Both the position numbers and the translations under genes were made by a program. The notes under the pieces are model-generated. The model saw only the letters and a list, made by a program, of their open reading frames with translations, did no database searches and had not been told where the DNA came from. A DNA stretch of 41,517 nt from Thermaceae bacterium (GTDB taxonomy: Bacteria; Deinococcota; Deinococci; Deinococcales; Marinithermaceae), in contig JALSRQ010000119.1 of assembly GCA_026984675.1 (NCBI GenBank), forward strand, positions 1 to 41,517. Reading direction: 5' to 3'. Below, in pieces: positions 28,775 through 38,475 of the stretch (positions are counted from its first letter, which is position 1; each line of letters begins with the position of its first letter).

Positions 28775-29853
28775 GCGCCGCTGGAGAGGAACTGCAGGAT
28801 GCCCTCGGCGATCCCCTCGGCCACCGCCTGGCGGTGGGCGGGGGTGGCCAGCGCCCGCCCCTCCTGGGGGTGGTTGAGGAACCCCACCTCGACCAAGACG
28901 GCGGGGATCCGGGCGTAGCGGAGGACGTAGAGGGGGGCCGAGTGGACCCCCCGGTCGGGGGAGGCGGCGGCCTGGCTCAGCCGGGCCTCGATCTTGCCGG
29001 CGAGCTGCTCGGAGAAGGACAGGTTGGCCTGGGCCAGAAGGTCCTTTAGGACCTTGTCGGTGAGGGTCTCGGTCTCCCGGGTGAGCCGCCGGCCCACCTC
29101 GCCGCCGCCGTTTTCCCAGACCGCCAGCCTCAGCGCCTCGGGGTCGGCGGCCCGCCCCAGGTAGTAGGTCTCCACCCCCCGGGCGGGGCGGGGGGCGGAG
29201 TTGACGTGGATCGAGACGAAGAGGGTCTTTTTGGGGTCGGCCATCCGGGCCCGCTTCTTGAGGTCGGCGAGCTTGCGCTTCCAGAGGTCGGGCTCGTCGG
29301 GGGGGGCGAGGTCGGTGTCGGTGGCGCGGGTCAGGACCACCCGGACCCCCTTGGCCTCGAGGATCCGCTTCACCCGCAGGGCGACGTCGAGGGTGATGGT
29401 TTTCTCCATCAGGAGGCCGAGGCCGGGGAAGACGTGGGTGGCCCCGGGGTCGGGGCCGCCGTGGCCGGGGTCGAGGACCACCACCGGCCTCGGGGGGTCG
29501 GGCTTCCTGGCCTTGGGGGCGGCCGCCTTCTTGAAGTCGAGGACCAGCCGGTAGGTGCCCGGGGTGGTGCCCTCGAGGACGAAGGTCCGCACCTCGACCC
29601 CGGGCCGGAGCCGGAGCTCGACGGTCTTGCCCGCCACCCGGTAGCCGAGGAGCTCGGGGCTATCCACCCGGACCTGGGCCGGGGGCAGGGCGGCCTCGAG
29701 CTCCAAGACCAGCCGCCCCTCCCGGTCCACCAGCCGGTAGTGGCTGCCCTGGGGCAGGTCGAGGACCATCCGGGTGAACCCCTGGTGGAGGCCGACCCGA
29801 GGGTTCGCGAGGGCGAGGGATGCCAGCAGGAATAGGACCAGGAGCCGCGGCAT
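28759..29853 (-). CDS. N-acetylmuramoyl-L-alanine amidase (Amidase_3) with AMIN-like domain
   Basis: A 364-residue secreted zinc amidase that cuts the bond between MurNAc and L-Ala, usually at cell separation. A signal peptide (LLVLFLLASLALA) is followed by a beta-rich AMIN-like domain (about 17-110), a charged Lys/Pro linker and the catalytic domain. Zinc ligands and catalytic residues are visible in VVVLDPGHGGPDPGA near 124, LLMEKTITL near 148, FVSIHVNSAP near 212 and VLVEVGFLNHP near 323. A -10 box, TAGAAT on the minus strand (29866-29871), lies 12 nt before ATG. It diverges from the complex I operon and is separate from the salvage locus, but its products could feed that pathway. Confidence 0.93.
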   Translation of the reverse strand: MPRLLVLFLLASLALANPRVGLHQGFTRMVLDLPQGSHYRLVDREGRLVLELEAALPPAQVRVDSPELLGYRVAGKTVELRLRPGVEVRTFVLEGTTPGTYRLVLDFKKAAAPKARKPDPPRPVVVLDPGHGGPDPGATHVFPGLGLLMEKTITLDVALRVKRILEAKGVRVVLTRATDTDLAPPDEPDLWKRKLADLKKRARMADPKKTLFVSIHVNSAPRPARGVETYYLGRAADPEALRLAVWENGGGEVGRRLTRETETLTDKVLKDLLAQANLSFSEQLAGKIEARLSQAAASPDRGVHSAPLYVLRYARIPAVLVEVGFLNHPQEGRALATPAHRQAVAEGIAEGILQFLSSGAYAFK

Positions 29854-29968
29854 GCTGCGCCCACCATTCTACGCTGAGAAATGGGAGCCACGTGGGCAAA
29901 CGCCCCTTCATGGTCCGCTAAGATAAGCGGGGTGCGCCCGGCGGGGCGCGGGAAAGGGGGCCTTTCAC
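29854..29968. promoter_or_regulatory. divergent promoter region, amidase / complex I
   Basis: A 115-nt gap. On the minus strand TAGAAT (29866-29871) is a -10 candidate for the amidase gene. On the plus strand TAAGAT (29919-29924) is a -10 candidate for nuoA, with no good -35. A hairpin GCGCCC-GGCG-GGGCGC (29934-29949) lies in the nuoA leader just ahead of the purine-rich GGGAAAGGGGG. Confidence 0.5.
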
Positions 29969-30346
29969 GTGGGCTATCAAGCAGAGCTCCAGGCGGCGCT
30001 CATGGTGGCCGTCTTCGCCGTGGTGGGGGTGGCGATCGTCTACGCCACCCTCTTCCTCTCCCGCCTCTTGGTGGGGGAGCGGCCGAAGACCGGCGCGAAG
30101 CTCGAGGTCTACGAGTCCGGCGAGGTGACGATCGGCACCACCGAGGCCCGGGTCGACGTCCACTACTACCTCTACGCCCTGCTCTTTCTGGTCTTCGACG
30201 TCGAGGCCGCGCTCCTCTTCCCCTGGGCCCCGGCCTTCGACAAGCTGGGCTGGCTGGGGGTCTTCGAGGTGGCGATCTTCGTCGCCATCCTGGCCGCCGG
30301 CCTCGCCTACGCCTGGCTGAGGGGGGTGTTGAAGTGGGTCTACTAG
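29969..30346 (+). CDS. nuoA: NADH-quinone oxidoreductase subunit A (Nqo7)
   Basis: A 125-residue, three-helix membrane subunit of complex I. Family motifs are KLEVYESGE near residue 46 and [20 protein letters not shown] near 65, with the conserved acidic residues of the E-channel. The GTG start is preceded by a purine-rich stretch. It heads nuoABCDHIJKLMN and its end overlaps nuoB by 13 nt. Confidence 0.94.
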   Translation: MGYQAELQAALMVAVFAVVGVAIVYATLFLSRLLVGERPKTGAKLEVYESGEVTIGTTEARVDVHYYLYALLFLVFDVEAALLFPWAPAFDKLGWLGVFEVAIFVAILAAGLAYAWLRGVLKWVY

Positions 30347-30888
30347 GGTCCGAGGAACGTCCCCAGAACATCATCCTGGGGACGCTGGACGACGTGATCA
30401 ACCTGGCCCGGAGCCGGAGCCTCTGGCCGCTGACCTTCGGGATCGCCTGCTGCGCCATCGAGATGATGGCGGCCTGGACCCCCAAGGTCGACGCCGACCG
30501 GCTCGGCATGTTCTTCCGCAACACGCCGCGCCAGGCCGACCTGATGATCATCTCGGGGACGGTCAACAAGAAGATCGCCAAGAGGGTCAAGCGGCTCTAC
30601 GAGCAGCTCGCCGAGCCCAAGTGGGTGGTCAGCATGGGGGCCTGCGCCAACCAGGGCGGCCCCTTCCGGCAGGGCTACTCGGTGGTCGAAGGGGTGGACA
30701 AGGTGGTTCCGGTCGACGTCTACGTCCCCGGCTGCCCCCCCCGGCCCGAGGCCCTGTTGCAGGGGCTCTTGCTCCTTCGGGACAAGATCGCCGACCGTCG
30801 GCTCCGCTACCGCAAGCCCCGGCTCGCCCGCACCGACTACGACGTCTTCGCCGAGCCGGGCCGGGACGGGAGGGTGCCGGTGCTATGA
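30334..30888 (+). CDS. nuoB: NADH-quinone oxidoreductase subunit B (Nqo6)
   Basis: A 184-residue subunit that carries the terminal iron-sulfur cluster N2 next to the quinone site. The four ligands are in place: the adjacent pair in [12 protein letters not shown] near residue 45, one in [13 protein letters not shown] near 108 and one in [15 protein letters not shown] near 138. The GTG at 30334 lies within the end of nuoA. The sequence around the [10 protein letters not shown] loop departs from what I recall of Thermus thermophilus Nqo6, consistent with an unusual complex I branch. Confidence 0.93.
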   Translation: MGLLGSEERPQNIILGTLDDVINLARSRSLWPLTFGIACCAIEMMAAWTPKVDADRLGMFFRNTPRQADLMIISGTVNKKIAKRVKRLYEQLAEPKWVVSMGACANQGGPFRQGYSVVEGVDKVVPVDVYVPGCPPRPEALLQGLLLLRDKIADRRLRYRKPRLARTDYDVFAEPGRDGRVPVL

Positions 30889-31370
30889 ACGGGCTCCGCT
30901 TTAGGAAGACCGCCGAGTTCGACGAGGAGGTCTACGCCGTTCACCCCGAGGACTACCGGCCCCTCCTCGAGGCCCTCAAGGCCGAGGGCTACGACTACCC
31001 CCGCTCGCTCTCCGGGGTCGACATGGGCTACGGCCTCCGGGTGGTGGTCCACCTCTACGGGATCGAGAGCGGTCGGAAGGCCACCGTCTACACCGACCTT
31101 CCCTACGACGCCCCCGAGCTCGAAAGCGTCACCGACCTCTGGCCGGGGCTGGAGTGGTTCGAGCGGGAGGCCTACGACCTCTTTGGGATCCGGTTTAAGG
31201 GCCACCCCGACCTGCGCCGGATCCTCTTGGAGGAGGACTGGACGATCCACCCGCTGCTCAAGCGCTACGACACCGGCGGCTATCCCCTTCCCGACTGGCA
31301 GCCCGCTCCTTGGCCGGAGCCGGCGCCCTGGGAGGAACCCGAGGCCGCCGGGGAGGGAGGCGAGGCGTGA
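30885..31370 (+). CDS. nuoC: NADH-quinone oxidoreductase subunit C (Nqo5)
   Basis: A 161-residue hydrophilic subunit of the connecting module. The family signature [20 protein letters not shown] lies near residue 87, followed by RRILLEEDW. The C-terminal tail is rich in Pro, Glu and Trp. Protein length is below that of Thermus Nqo5 (about 207). ATGA overlap with nuoB and GTGA overlap with nuoD indicate coupled translation. Confidence 0.93.
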   Translation: MNGLRFRKTAEFDEEVYAVHPEDYRPLLEALKAEGYDYPRSLSGVDMGYGLRVVVHLYGIESGRKATVYTDLPYDAPELESVTDLWPGLEWFEREAYDLFGIRFKGHPDLRRILLEEDWTIHPLLKRYDTGGYPLPDWQPAPWPEPAPWEEPEAAGEGGEA

Positions 31371-32497
31371 GGGGTCCCACCACCGTCGAGCCGGTGCCCG
31401 GCCGCACCGACGAGCTGATCATCAACATGGGGCCGCAGCACCCCGCCACCCACGGGGTGCTCAAGGTGGTGATCGGGGTCGAGGGCGAGCGCATCACCCG
31501 GGCGGTCCCCCACATTGGCTTCCTGCACCGCAACCACGAAAAGATCGAGGAGGCCCGCACCTACCCCCAGATCATCACCTACACCGACCGGATGGACTAC
31601 GTCTCCGGGCTGCAAAACGAGCTCCCCTTCATCCTGGCGGTGGAGGACCTTCTGGGGGTCGAGGTCCCCCCGCGGGCCAAGCTGATCCGCACCATCTTCT
31701 TCGAGCTCTTCCGGATCGCCAGCCACCTGGTCTGGCTGGGCACCGGGATGCTCGACCTGGGGGCGATTACCCCCTTCCTCTACACCTTCCGGGACCGCGA
31801 GATGATCCTGGAGATCACCGAGAAGACCGCCGGGGCCCGGATGCTCCCCAACTACTTCACCTTCGGCGGGGTGCGCCGCGACGTCCACCCCGACTTCTTC
31901 AAGGACGTCGCCCACTTCCTCGACTTCTTCGAGACCCGCCTCCCCGACTACTACGCCCTGGTTCTCGACTCGCCGGTCTTCCAGGCCCGGGCGGTGGGGG
32001 TCGGGGTGCTGAGCCGGGAGCGGGCGATCGCCCGGGGGGCCTCGGGGCCGGTGATCCGCGCCAGCGGGGTGGCCTACGACGTGCGCAAGGCCGAGCCCTA
32101 CGACGCCTACCCCGAGCTCGAGTTCGAGGTGCCGACCCGGCCCGAGGGCGACGTGTTCGCCCGGTTCTGGGTGCGGTTTAAGGAGATGGAGGAGTCGGTC
32201 AAGATCATCCGTCAGGCGCTGGAGAAGACCCCCAAGACCGGCCCCTACAAGGGCAAGGTGCCGCCCCGGGTCAAGCCCAAGCCCGGCGCCCGCTACCGGG
32301 CGGTGGAGATCAGCCGCGGGCACCTGGGGACCTACGTGGTCTCCGACGGCAGCGAACGGCCGCTTCGGGTTAAACACCGCTCCCCCAGCTTCGCCAACCT
32401 CCAGCTCATCCCCGACCTCTTCGTCGGCGCCCGCTTCGCCGACGCGATCGCGATCCTCTCGTCCCTCGATCCCGTCTTCGGGGAGGTGGACCGATGA
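31367..32497 (+). CDS. nuoD: NADH-quinone oxidoreductase subunit D (Nqo4)
   Basis: A 376-residue, hydrogenase-large-subunit-like protein that forms the quinone pocket with NuoB. The pocket loop NMGPQHPATHGVLK lies near residue 16 and PHIGFLHRNHEKIEE near 47. GRARMLPNYFTFGG-like AGARMLPNYFTFGGVRRD near 153 and the closing DPVFGEVDR are typical. Its stop overlaps the nuoH start by 4 nt (ATGA). In Thermus thermophilus nqo2, nqo1 and nqo3 sit at exactly this point; here there is no room for them. Confidence 0.95.
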   Translation: MRGPTTVEPVPGRTDELIINMGPQHPATHGVLKVVIGVEGERITRAVPHIGFLHRNHEKIEEARTYPQIITYTDRMDYVSGLQNELPFILAVEDLLGVEVPPRAKLIRTIFFELFRIASHLVWLGTGMLDLGAITPFLYTFRDREMILEITEKTAGARMLPNYFTFGGVRRDVHPDFFKDVAHFLDFFETRLPDYYALVLDSPVFQARAVGVGVLSRERAIARGASGPVIRASGVAYDVRKAEPYDAYPELEFEVPTRPEGDVFARFWVRFKEMEESVKIIRQALEKTPKTGPYKGKVPPRVKPKPGARYRAVEISRGHLGTYVVSDGSERPLRVKHRSPSFANLQLIPDLFVGARFADAIAILSSLDPVFGEVDR

Positions 32498-33678
32498 GCC
32501 GGATGCCCTTACCCGCCGACCGACTGGTGCAGCCCAGATTGGTGGGGTACGACCCCACCCACCCCCGGCCCTGGCTGGAGCGGATCGCCTACACCCTGTT
32601 CTTCTCGGCGCTTTGGGTCATGGTGATCCTGGCCTACGGGGCGGTGCCGGCGCTCTTCCGCCACTACGGCTGGCTTTCCACCACCGCCGGGTTCCTCATC
32701 TACGCGGCGGTCGAGGCGGTGCTCGCCTTCTTGCTGGCGGCGGTGGTGGCGCTGATCCTGATCGTCGTCCTCCGCAAGTACCTGGGCAAGGTTCAGGAGC
32801 GGGTCGGCCCCATGCACTACGGCCCCGCCGGGGTCTTCCAGACCGTCTTCGACGCCCTGAAGCTGTTGGGCAAGGAGGACTTCGCCCCCAAGCGGGTGGA
32901 CTGGTTGATCTTCCGCCTCGCCCCCGCGATCGTCTTCGTGAGCGCCTTCCTCCTGATGGTGGCGCTGCCGGTGGCCGGCGGCTGGGTGATGGCCGACCTC
33001 AACGTCGGGCTCCTCTATATCGTGGCGGTGAGCACGCTGGGGGCCTACGGGGTGGTGCTCGGCGGCCTCTCCCAGGGGAACAAGTGGGGGCTTTTGGGGG
33101 GCTTTCGGGCCGGCGCCCAGCTGGTCAGCTACGAGGTGCCGCTGGCGCTCGCGCTCCTTTCGGTGGGCGTCTACTCCGGCTCGCTCAGGCTCTCCGACGT
33201 GGTCGAGCACCAGTACGGGCTCTGGCACGTGGTGCCCCTCTTCCTCTCCTTCCTCGTCTACCTGGTGGCCAGCATCGCCGAGCTCAAGGCCACCCCCTTC
33301 GACCTGCCCGAGGCCGAGAGCGAGCTGGTGGCGGGGTACAACACCGAGTACTCGGGGATGAGCTTCGCCTTCTTCTTCCTGGCCGAGTTCGTCGAGCTCT
33401 TCCTCCTCCCCGGGTTCATGGTGGTGCTCTTCTTCGGGGGCTGGCACGGGCCGCTCTTTGGCCTTGAGCCGGGGAGCTTCGCGGCCGGGGTGCTGCAAAG
33501 CCTCTACTTCCTCGTCAAGGTGGCGGTCTGGGTCTGGATCTTCCTCTGGATCCGGGCCACCCTGCCGCGGTTCCGCGACGACCAGCTGATGGACCTCGCC
33601 TGGAAGGGGCTCCTCCCCCTGGCCCTGGTGGGGCTTTTGGTGGCGGCCTTCCTCAGGATGTTCCTGGAGGTGCTATGA
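32494..33678 (+). CDS. nuoH: NADH-quinone oxidoreductase subunit H (Nqo8)
   Basis: A 394-residue membrane subunit with about eight helices that joins the quinone site to the proton channels. Conserved loops are KVQERVGPMHYGPAGVFQ near residue 98, LKLLGKEDFAP near 125, AELKATPFDLPEAESELVAG near 264 and the E-rich YNTEYSGMSFAFFFLAEF that follows. WIRATLPRFRDDQLMDLAW near 350 closes the fold. It overlaps nuoD and nuoI by 4 nt each. Confidence 0.95.
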   Translation: MSRMPLPADRLVQPRLVGYDPTHPRPWLERIAYTLFFSALWVMVILAYGAVPALFRHYGWLSTTAGFLIYAAVEAVLAFLLAAVVALILIVVLRKYLGKVQERVGPMHYGPAGVFQTVFDALKLLGKEDFAPKRVDWLIFRLAPAIVFVSAFLLMVALPVAGGWVMADLNVGLLYIVAVSTLGAYGVVLGGLSQGNKWGLLGGFRAGAQLVSYEVPLALALLSVGVYSGSLRLSDVVEHQYGLWHVVPLFLSFLVYLVASIAELKATPFDLPEAESELVAGYNTEYSGMSFAFFFLAEFVELFLLPGFMVVLFFGGWHGPLFGLEPGSFAAGVLQSLYFLVKVAVWVWIFLWIRATLPRFRDDQLMDLAWKGLLPLALVGLLVAAFLRMFLEVL

Positions 33679-34247
33679 GCCTGTTCGCCGAGGTATGGGA
33701 AGCGGTCAAGGCGGTGGGCGCCGGGCTCGGGGCGGTGAACAAGCGGATCTCGGAACCGGCGGTGACCGAGTTCTACCCCTACAAGAAGCCCGAGATCCCG
33801 CCGGTCAGCGTGCAGTTTCTGGCCTTGATCCAGAACGAGGACGGCACCGACCGGTGCGTGGCCTGCCTGCAGTGCGAGCGGGTCTGCCCCAGCCAGGTGA
33901 TCACCATCGAGCGGAAGCGGAACCCCGAGGGCAAGGGGTTCGTCCTCGAGCGGTTCGACCTCGACTTCGCCAACTGCATGCACTGCGCCAACTGCGTCGA
34001 GGCCTGCCCGGTCTCCGCCATCGTCACCGTGGGGGCGTTCGAGCACGCCGTCTACGACATCAACCTGCTCAAGGCCGACAAGGCGATGCTCGACCACATC
34101 GGGCACGAGGCCAAGACCTGGTACAGCCCCAAGTTCGGGGTCGAGATCCGGACCCCCGACGGGCGGATCGAGAAGGCCCCGCCGGAGATGCAGCCGGGGG
34201 GGCTGGCCGAGCTCCTCGCCGAGGGGGAGGGGGGGGAGGCGTCGTGA
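33675..34247 (+). CDS. nuoI: NADH-quinone oxidoreductase subunit I (Nqo9)
   Basis: A 190-residue subunit carrying two [4Fe-4S] clusters, N6a and N6b. The ligand sets are CVACLQCERVCP near residue 58 and CMHCANCVEACP near 101. Clusters pass electrons to N2 in NuoB. The Gly/Glu-rich tail is a little longer than in Thermus Nqo9. If NuoEFG are truly missing, NuoI is the most likely docking point for a ferredoxin-like donor, as in other 11-subunit complexes. Confidence 0.95.
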   Translation: MSLFAEVWEAVKAVGAGLGAVNKRISEPAVTEFYPYKKPEIPPVSVQFLALIQNEDGTDRCVACLQCERVCPSQVITIERKRNPEGKGFVLERFDLDFANCMHCANCVEACPVSAIVTVGAFEHAVYDINLLKADKAMLDHIGHEAKTWYSPKFGVEIRTPDGRIEKAPPEMQPGGLAELLAEGEGGEAS

Positions 34248-34714
34248 GCGCGGTGGGATTCGCCATTCTCGCCGGGCTGGTGCTGGCCGGGGCGCTGGTG
34301 GTGGTGCTCAGCGAAAACGTGGTCCACGCCGCGGTGGCGCTGGCCTTCACCTTCTTCTTCATCGCCGGCCTCTACCTGATGCTCGGGAGCCCGATGCTGG
34401 CGGTGATCCAGTTCGCGGTCAACGCCGCCGCCATCCCCATCCTGACGATCTTCATCATCATGACCACCCAGAGCCGGCGGGTGCGGCCGGCCTCGGGGGC
34501 CCTCTACCTGATCGCGGTGGTGCTGGCCGGGGCCTTCCTCTACGGGCTGTGGGGCCTTTTGGGGGCGCCCCAGACCGCCTTCCGGCCGGTGAGCCCGGAG
34601 GGGCTCGGGGCCCGGCTGCTCTCGGTGACCCTGCTGCCCTTCGAGGTCGCCTCGGTGCTGCTCCTGCTGGCGATGGTGGGCGCGATCGTGCTGGCGAGGA
34701 GGCTGGAAAAGTGA
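34244..34714 (+). CDS. nuoJ: NADH-quinone oxidoreductase subunit J (Nqo10)
   Basis: A 156-residue membrane subunit with five predicted helices. The conserved segment AVIQFAVNAAAIPILTIFII near residue 49 and the closing LPFEVASVLLLLAMVGAIVL are typical. The GTG start overlaps nuoI by 4 nt and the end overlaps nuoK by 4 nt. Confidence 0.92.
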   Translation: MSAVGFAILAGLVLAGALVVVLSENVVHAAVALAFTFFFIAGLYLMLGSPMLAVIQFAVNAAAIPILTIFIIMTTQSRRVRPASGALYLIAVVLAGAFLYGLWGLLGAPQTAFRPVSPEGLGARLLSVTLLPFEVASVLLLLAMVGAIVLARRLEK

Positions 34715-35019
34715 TCACCCTGGGGCATTTTCTCGCGCTATCGGCGGTGCTGTTCGCGATCGGTCTGTTCGGCGTGCTCACCCGGCGGAACCTGATCGCG
34801 GTCTTGATGTCGGTGGAGATCCTCCTGAACGCCGCCGCCCTGGCCTTCGCCAGCGTGGCCGCCTACAAGGACCCGGTGTTCTTCGCCGGCCAGCTCTTCG
34901 CGCTCTTCATCATCGTGGTGGCGGCGGCCGAGCTCTCGATCGGGTTCGCCATCCTGCTGTTGGTCTTCCGGCACGCCGGCAGCGTGGCCACCGACGTGGT
35001 CGAGGAGATGAGGGGGTGA
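34711..35019 (+). CDS. nuoK: NADH-quinone oxidoreductase subunit K (Nqo11)
   Basis: A 102-residue, three-helix membrane subunit. The family motif RRNLIAVLMSVEILLNAAAL near residue 26 contains the essential glutamate, and AAAELSIGFAILLLVFR near 72 carries the second. The GTG start overlaps nuoJ by 4 nt; nuoL begins 4 nt after its stop. Confidence 0.94.
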   Translation: MITLGHFLALSAVLFAIGLFGVLTRRNLIAVLMSVEILLNAAALAFASVAAYKDPVFFAGQLFALFIIVVAAAELSIGFAILLLVFRHAGSVATDVVEEMRG

Positions 35020-35023
35020 GGCG

Positions 35024-37018
35024 GTGAACACCTTTACCTACGCGCCCGTGGCCTACTGGATCCCCCTGCTGCCCTTCCTGGGCTTTCTCGTCCTCGCCCT
35101 GCTGAACCCGCTTTTTAAGGGTCGGAGCGGGGGTTGGTTCGCCACCCTCGTGATGGCGCTGGTGGCCTTTCTGGCCAGCGGGGTCTTCCTCGAGGCCCTC
35201 CGCGCCGCCCCCCACTGGCGGCTGGTCGGGGGCGAGGCCGAGCTGGTGCGGCCGGCGCTTTCCGGCTTTCCCTTCCGCTTCGAGTGGCCCTGGCTCCAGA
35301 TCCACGGCGAGACCGGCATCTCGCTGGTCGTCTACATCGACCAGATGGCGGCGGCGGTGACCGCCATGGTGGCCTGGGCCTCGTTCTTCATCCACCTCTT
35401 CTCGATCGGCTACATGGACGGGGAGGAGCGCTACCCCACCTTCTTCGCCTACCTCGAGCTGTTCACCGCCGCCATGCTGGCCTTCGTGATGGCGGGCAAC
35501 TTCTTCCACGCCCTGTTGGCCTGGGAGGTCATGGGGCTGATGAGCTACCTCTTGATCGGCTTCTTCTTCAAGAAGGCCTCGGCCCGCCAGGCGATGAAGA
35601 AGGCCTTCATCACCACCAAGTTCGCCGACCTCGGGTTCATGCTGGGGCTCTTTTGGCTCTATAAGGAGCTCGGCACCCTCGACCTGGTCAAGGTGGCGGC
35701 GATGGCCGGGCAGCTGGCCGCCGGGGTGGCGCTCGCGATCGGCCTCCTCCTCTTCCTGGCGGCGGTCGGCAAGAGCGCCCAGTTCCCCCTCCACGTGTGG
35801 TTGCTCGATGCCATGGAGGGCCCGACCCCGGTCAGCGCGATGATCCACGCCGCCACCATGGTGGCCGCCGGGGTGTACCTGATGGCCCGGTTCTACCCGG
35901 TTCTGGAGGCCGGCCACGCCCTTTCTTACCTGGCCTGGATCGGGGCGATCACCGCGCTGTTCGCCGCCGTGCTGGGGGCGGCCTTCGCCGACGTCAAGAA
36001 GATCCTGGCCTGGAGCACGGTGAGCCAGCTCGGCTACATGTTCCTAGGCCTCGGGGTCTTCGGCTGGGCGGCGGCGCTCTTCCACCTCCTGGCCCACGCC
36101 TTCTTCAAGGCCCTGCTCTTCCTGGGCTCGGGCTCGATGATCCACGGGGCCAAGACCCAGGACATCTTCGAGATGAACCGGCTGGCCCGGTACATGCCGA
36201 TCACCTACGCCACCTTCCTGATCGGGGCGGCGGCGCTGATGGGCCTGCCGCCGTTCGCCGGGTTTTGGTCCAAGGACCTGATCCTCCACGCCGCCCTGGC
36301 CCACGCCCCCTTCCTCTGGCTATTGGGGATCACCGGCGCCTTCTTCACCGCCTTCTACACCACCCGGATGATCCTGATCGCCTTCCACCACCCGAGCCTG
36401 CCCTCCCCCTGGAAGAAGGCGCCCTGGAACCGGGGCTGCCCGGCCCTGAACCTGGGGCCCGAGGACTGCCCCCCCGACCCCGCCCCCCCCGCCGATCACC
36501 GCCCCCACGAGTCGGAGCCGGTGATGACCCTGGCCCTTTTGGGCCTGGCCGCCTTCAGCCTGGCGGTGGGGCTTTGGGGCAGCCCGCTCTTCGGCCCCGG
36601 GCTGCTCGGCTTCCTCTATGAGGGGGCCAAGCCCGAGCTGCTCCCGGCCGGGGAGCTCTTGGGCGGCTACGCGATCGGCACCGGGGTGGCCCTGGCCGGG
36701 CTCCTTCTGGCCGTCGGGCTCTACCTCAGGGACCCCCTCACCCAGCGGCTCCCCGACCCGGTGGTGGCGGCGCTCCAGCGGCGGCTCTACATCGACGAGT
36801 TCTACTACCAGGTGGTGGGCCGGGTGGCCCAGTGGCCGACCGAGCTCCTGTGGCTCTTCGACACCTACGTCGTCGACCTCTTCGTCGACCTGGTGGGCTA
36901 CCTGACCTACGTCGTCGGCCAGGCGCTCCGGGGCCTCCAGAGCGGGCGGTTCGCGACCTACGCCCTGTACCTGGTGCTGGGGGCGCTGGCCTTGGTGCTG
37001 GGAGGTGTGCGGTGGTAA
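35024..37018 (+). CDS. nuoL: NADH-quinone oxidoreductase subunit L (Nqo12)
   Basis: The largest antiporter-like subunit, 664 residues, with a dozen or more helices and the long lateral helix at the C-terminus. Key loops are LLAWEVMGLMSYLLIGFFFK near residue 165 (with the channel glutamate), VGKSAQFPLHVWLLDAMEGP near 248, PTPVSAMIHAATMVAAGVYL and the KDLILHAAL segment near 421. A hydrophilic stretch rich in Pro, with several Cys, lies near 460-500. The GTG follows GGTGAGGCG. Its stop overlaps the nuoM start region. Confidence 0.95.
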   Translation: MNTFTYAPVAYWIPLLPFLGFLVLALLNPLFKGRSGGWFATLVMALVAFLASGVFLEALRAAPHWRLVGGEAELVRPALSGFPFRFEWPWLQIHGETGISLVVYIDQMAAAVTAMVAWASFFIHLFSIGYMDGEERYPTFFAYLELFTAAMLAFVMAGNFFHALLAWEVMGLMSYLLIGFFFKKASARQAMKKAFITTKFADLGFMLGLFWLYKELGTLDLVKVAAMAGQLAAGVALAIGLLLFLAAVGKSAQFPLHVWLLDAMEGPTPVSAMIHAATMVAAGVYLMARFYPVLEAGHALSYLAWIGAITALFAAVLGAAFADVKKILAWSTVSQLGYMFLGLGVFGWAAALFHLLAHAFFKALLFLGSGSMIHGAKTQDIFEMNRLARYMPITYATFLIGAAALMGLPPFAGFWSKDLILHAALAHAPFLWLLGITGAFFTAFYTTRMILIAFHHPSLPSPWKKAPWNRGCPALNLGPEDCPPDPAPPADHRPHESEPVMTLALLGLAAFSLAVGLWGSPLFGPGLLGFLYEGAKPELLPAGELLGGYAIGTGVALAGLLLAVGLYLRDPLTQRLPDPVVAALQRRLYIDEFYYQVVGRVAQWPTELLWLFDTYVVDLFVDLVGYLTYVVGQALRGLQSGRFATYALYLVLGALALVLGGVRW

Positions 37019-38475
37019 GCCTCTTGATCTTCGTTCCCTTCCTGGCCGCCCTGGTGATCGCGCTGTGGCAGGAGGACGACGCCGCCTTCGCCAAGCGCTT
37101 CGCCCTGGGGGTCTCGGGGGTGCTGACCCTGGTCGCGCTGGGGCTCTACTTCCGATACCCCGGCCAGGGCTTCGCCTTCGAGGAGCGCCTTCCCTGGCTG
37201 CCCTCCCTGGGGGCCGGCTACCACGTGGGGCTCGACGGGATCGCCCTGCCCTTCGTGGTGCTCACCGCCCTCCTCACCGCGGTCAGCGTGCTGGCCAGCT
37301 GGAGGAAGACCGACCGCGCCTTCTTCGCGCTGCTCTTGGTCCTCGAGGGCGCCCTCACCGGGGTCTTTGCCGCCCTCGACCTCTTGCTCTTCTTCCTCTT
37401 CTTCGAGATCGTCCTGGTGCCGATGTACTTCGTGATCGCCGTTTGGGGCTACGAGAACGCCCGCTACGCGGCGGTGAAGTTCCTGCTGTACTCGCTGTTT
37501 GGCTCGGTCTTCATGCTGGCGGCGATCCTGGGCACCGCCTACCTGGCGAGCGGGACGCTGGGCGGCCTCACCTTCGACTTCCCGAAGCTCCAAAAGGCCG
37601 CCCCCTACCTCGCCACCCTCCCGGCCGCCGCCTGGCTCTTTTGGGGGTTCGCCCTGGCCTTCCTGATCAAGCTGCCCAGCTTCCCCCTGCACACCTGGCT
37701 CCCCCACGCCCACACCCAGGCCCCCACCGCCGGCTCGATCTTCCTGGCCGGGCTGCTTTTGAAGATGGGGGGCTACGGCCTGATCCGCTTCAACCTGGGG
37801 CTCTTCCCCGCTGAGCTCAAGCGGTTTTCCGCCTTCCTGGCGGTGCTGGCGGTGATCTCGATCCTCTACGGCGCCTACGTGACCCTGGCCCAGCGCGACC
37901 TCAAGCGCCTGATTGCCAACTCCTCGGTGAACCACATGGGCTACGTGCTCCTGGGGATCGCCTCGATGTCGGCGATCGGGCTGCACGGGGCGGTCTACCA
38001 GATGGTGGCCCACGGGATCATCACCGGGCTGATGTTCTTGATGGTGGGGCTCCTGGCCGACCGCACCCACACCCGGGAGATCGGGGCGATGCGGGGGATC
38101 TACGCCTCGATGCCGGTGCTCGGCGGGATCCTCTGGCTGGCCCTCCTGGGCGGGCTCGGCCTGCCCGGACTGGCGGGGTTTTTGGGCGAGTACCAGTCGC
38201 TTTGGGGGGCGTTTGAGAGCGGCCTGACCCGCGGCTACGTGTGGTTCGCGATCTTCGGCATCCTGATCCTGGTGGGGGCGATGCTCTGGACCATCCAGCG
38301 GGTGCTCCTCGGGGCCAAGGAGAAGGACTACCCCGACCTCGATCCCATCGAGCTCGCCGCCGCCGCCCCGCTGGTCTTCCTGGCGGTGCTGCTTGGGCTG
38401 GTGCCGGCCCTGCTGACGCCCTGGATCGACGGGGGCATCCAGCCGCTGCTGGCGTTCGTGAGGGGGATCCTATGA
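37012..38475 (+). CDS. nuoM: NADH-quinone oxidoreductase subunit M (Nqo13)
   Basis: A 487-residue antiporter-like subunit. The channel glutamate lies in LLFFLFFEIVLVPMYFVI near residue 127. LIKLPSFPLHTWLPHAHTQA near 219 and PTAGSIFLAGLLLKMGGYGL near 238 are the classic NuoM signature. The GTG at 37012 is chosen because it overlaps the nuoL stop and gives a standard N-terminus (VVSLLIFVPFLAAL). It overlaps nuoN by 4 nt. Confidence 0.95.
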   Translation: MVSLLIFVPFLAALVIALWQEDDAAFAKRFALGVSGVLTLVALGLYFRYPGQGFAFEERLPWLPSLGAGYHVGLDGIALPFVVLTALLTAVSVLASWRKTDRAFFALLLVLEGALTGVFAALDLLLFFLFFEIVLVPMYFVIAVWGYENARYAAVKFLLYSLFGSVFMLAAILGTAYLASGTLGGLTFDFPKLQKAAPYLATLPAAAWLFWGFALAFLIKLPSFPLHTWLPHAHTQAPTAGSIFLAGLLLKMGGYGLIRFNLGLFPAELKRFSAFLAVLAVISILYGAYVTLAQRDLKRLIANSSVNHMGYVLLGIASMSAIGLHGAVYQMVAHGIITGLMFLMVGLLADRTHTREIGAMRGIYASMPVLGGILWLALLGGLGLPGLAGFLGEYQSLWGAFESGLTRGYVWFAIFGILILVGAMLWTIQRVLLGAKEKDYPDLDPIELAAAAPLVFLAVLLGLVPALLTPWIDGGIQPLLAFVRGIL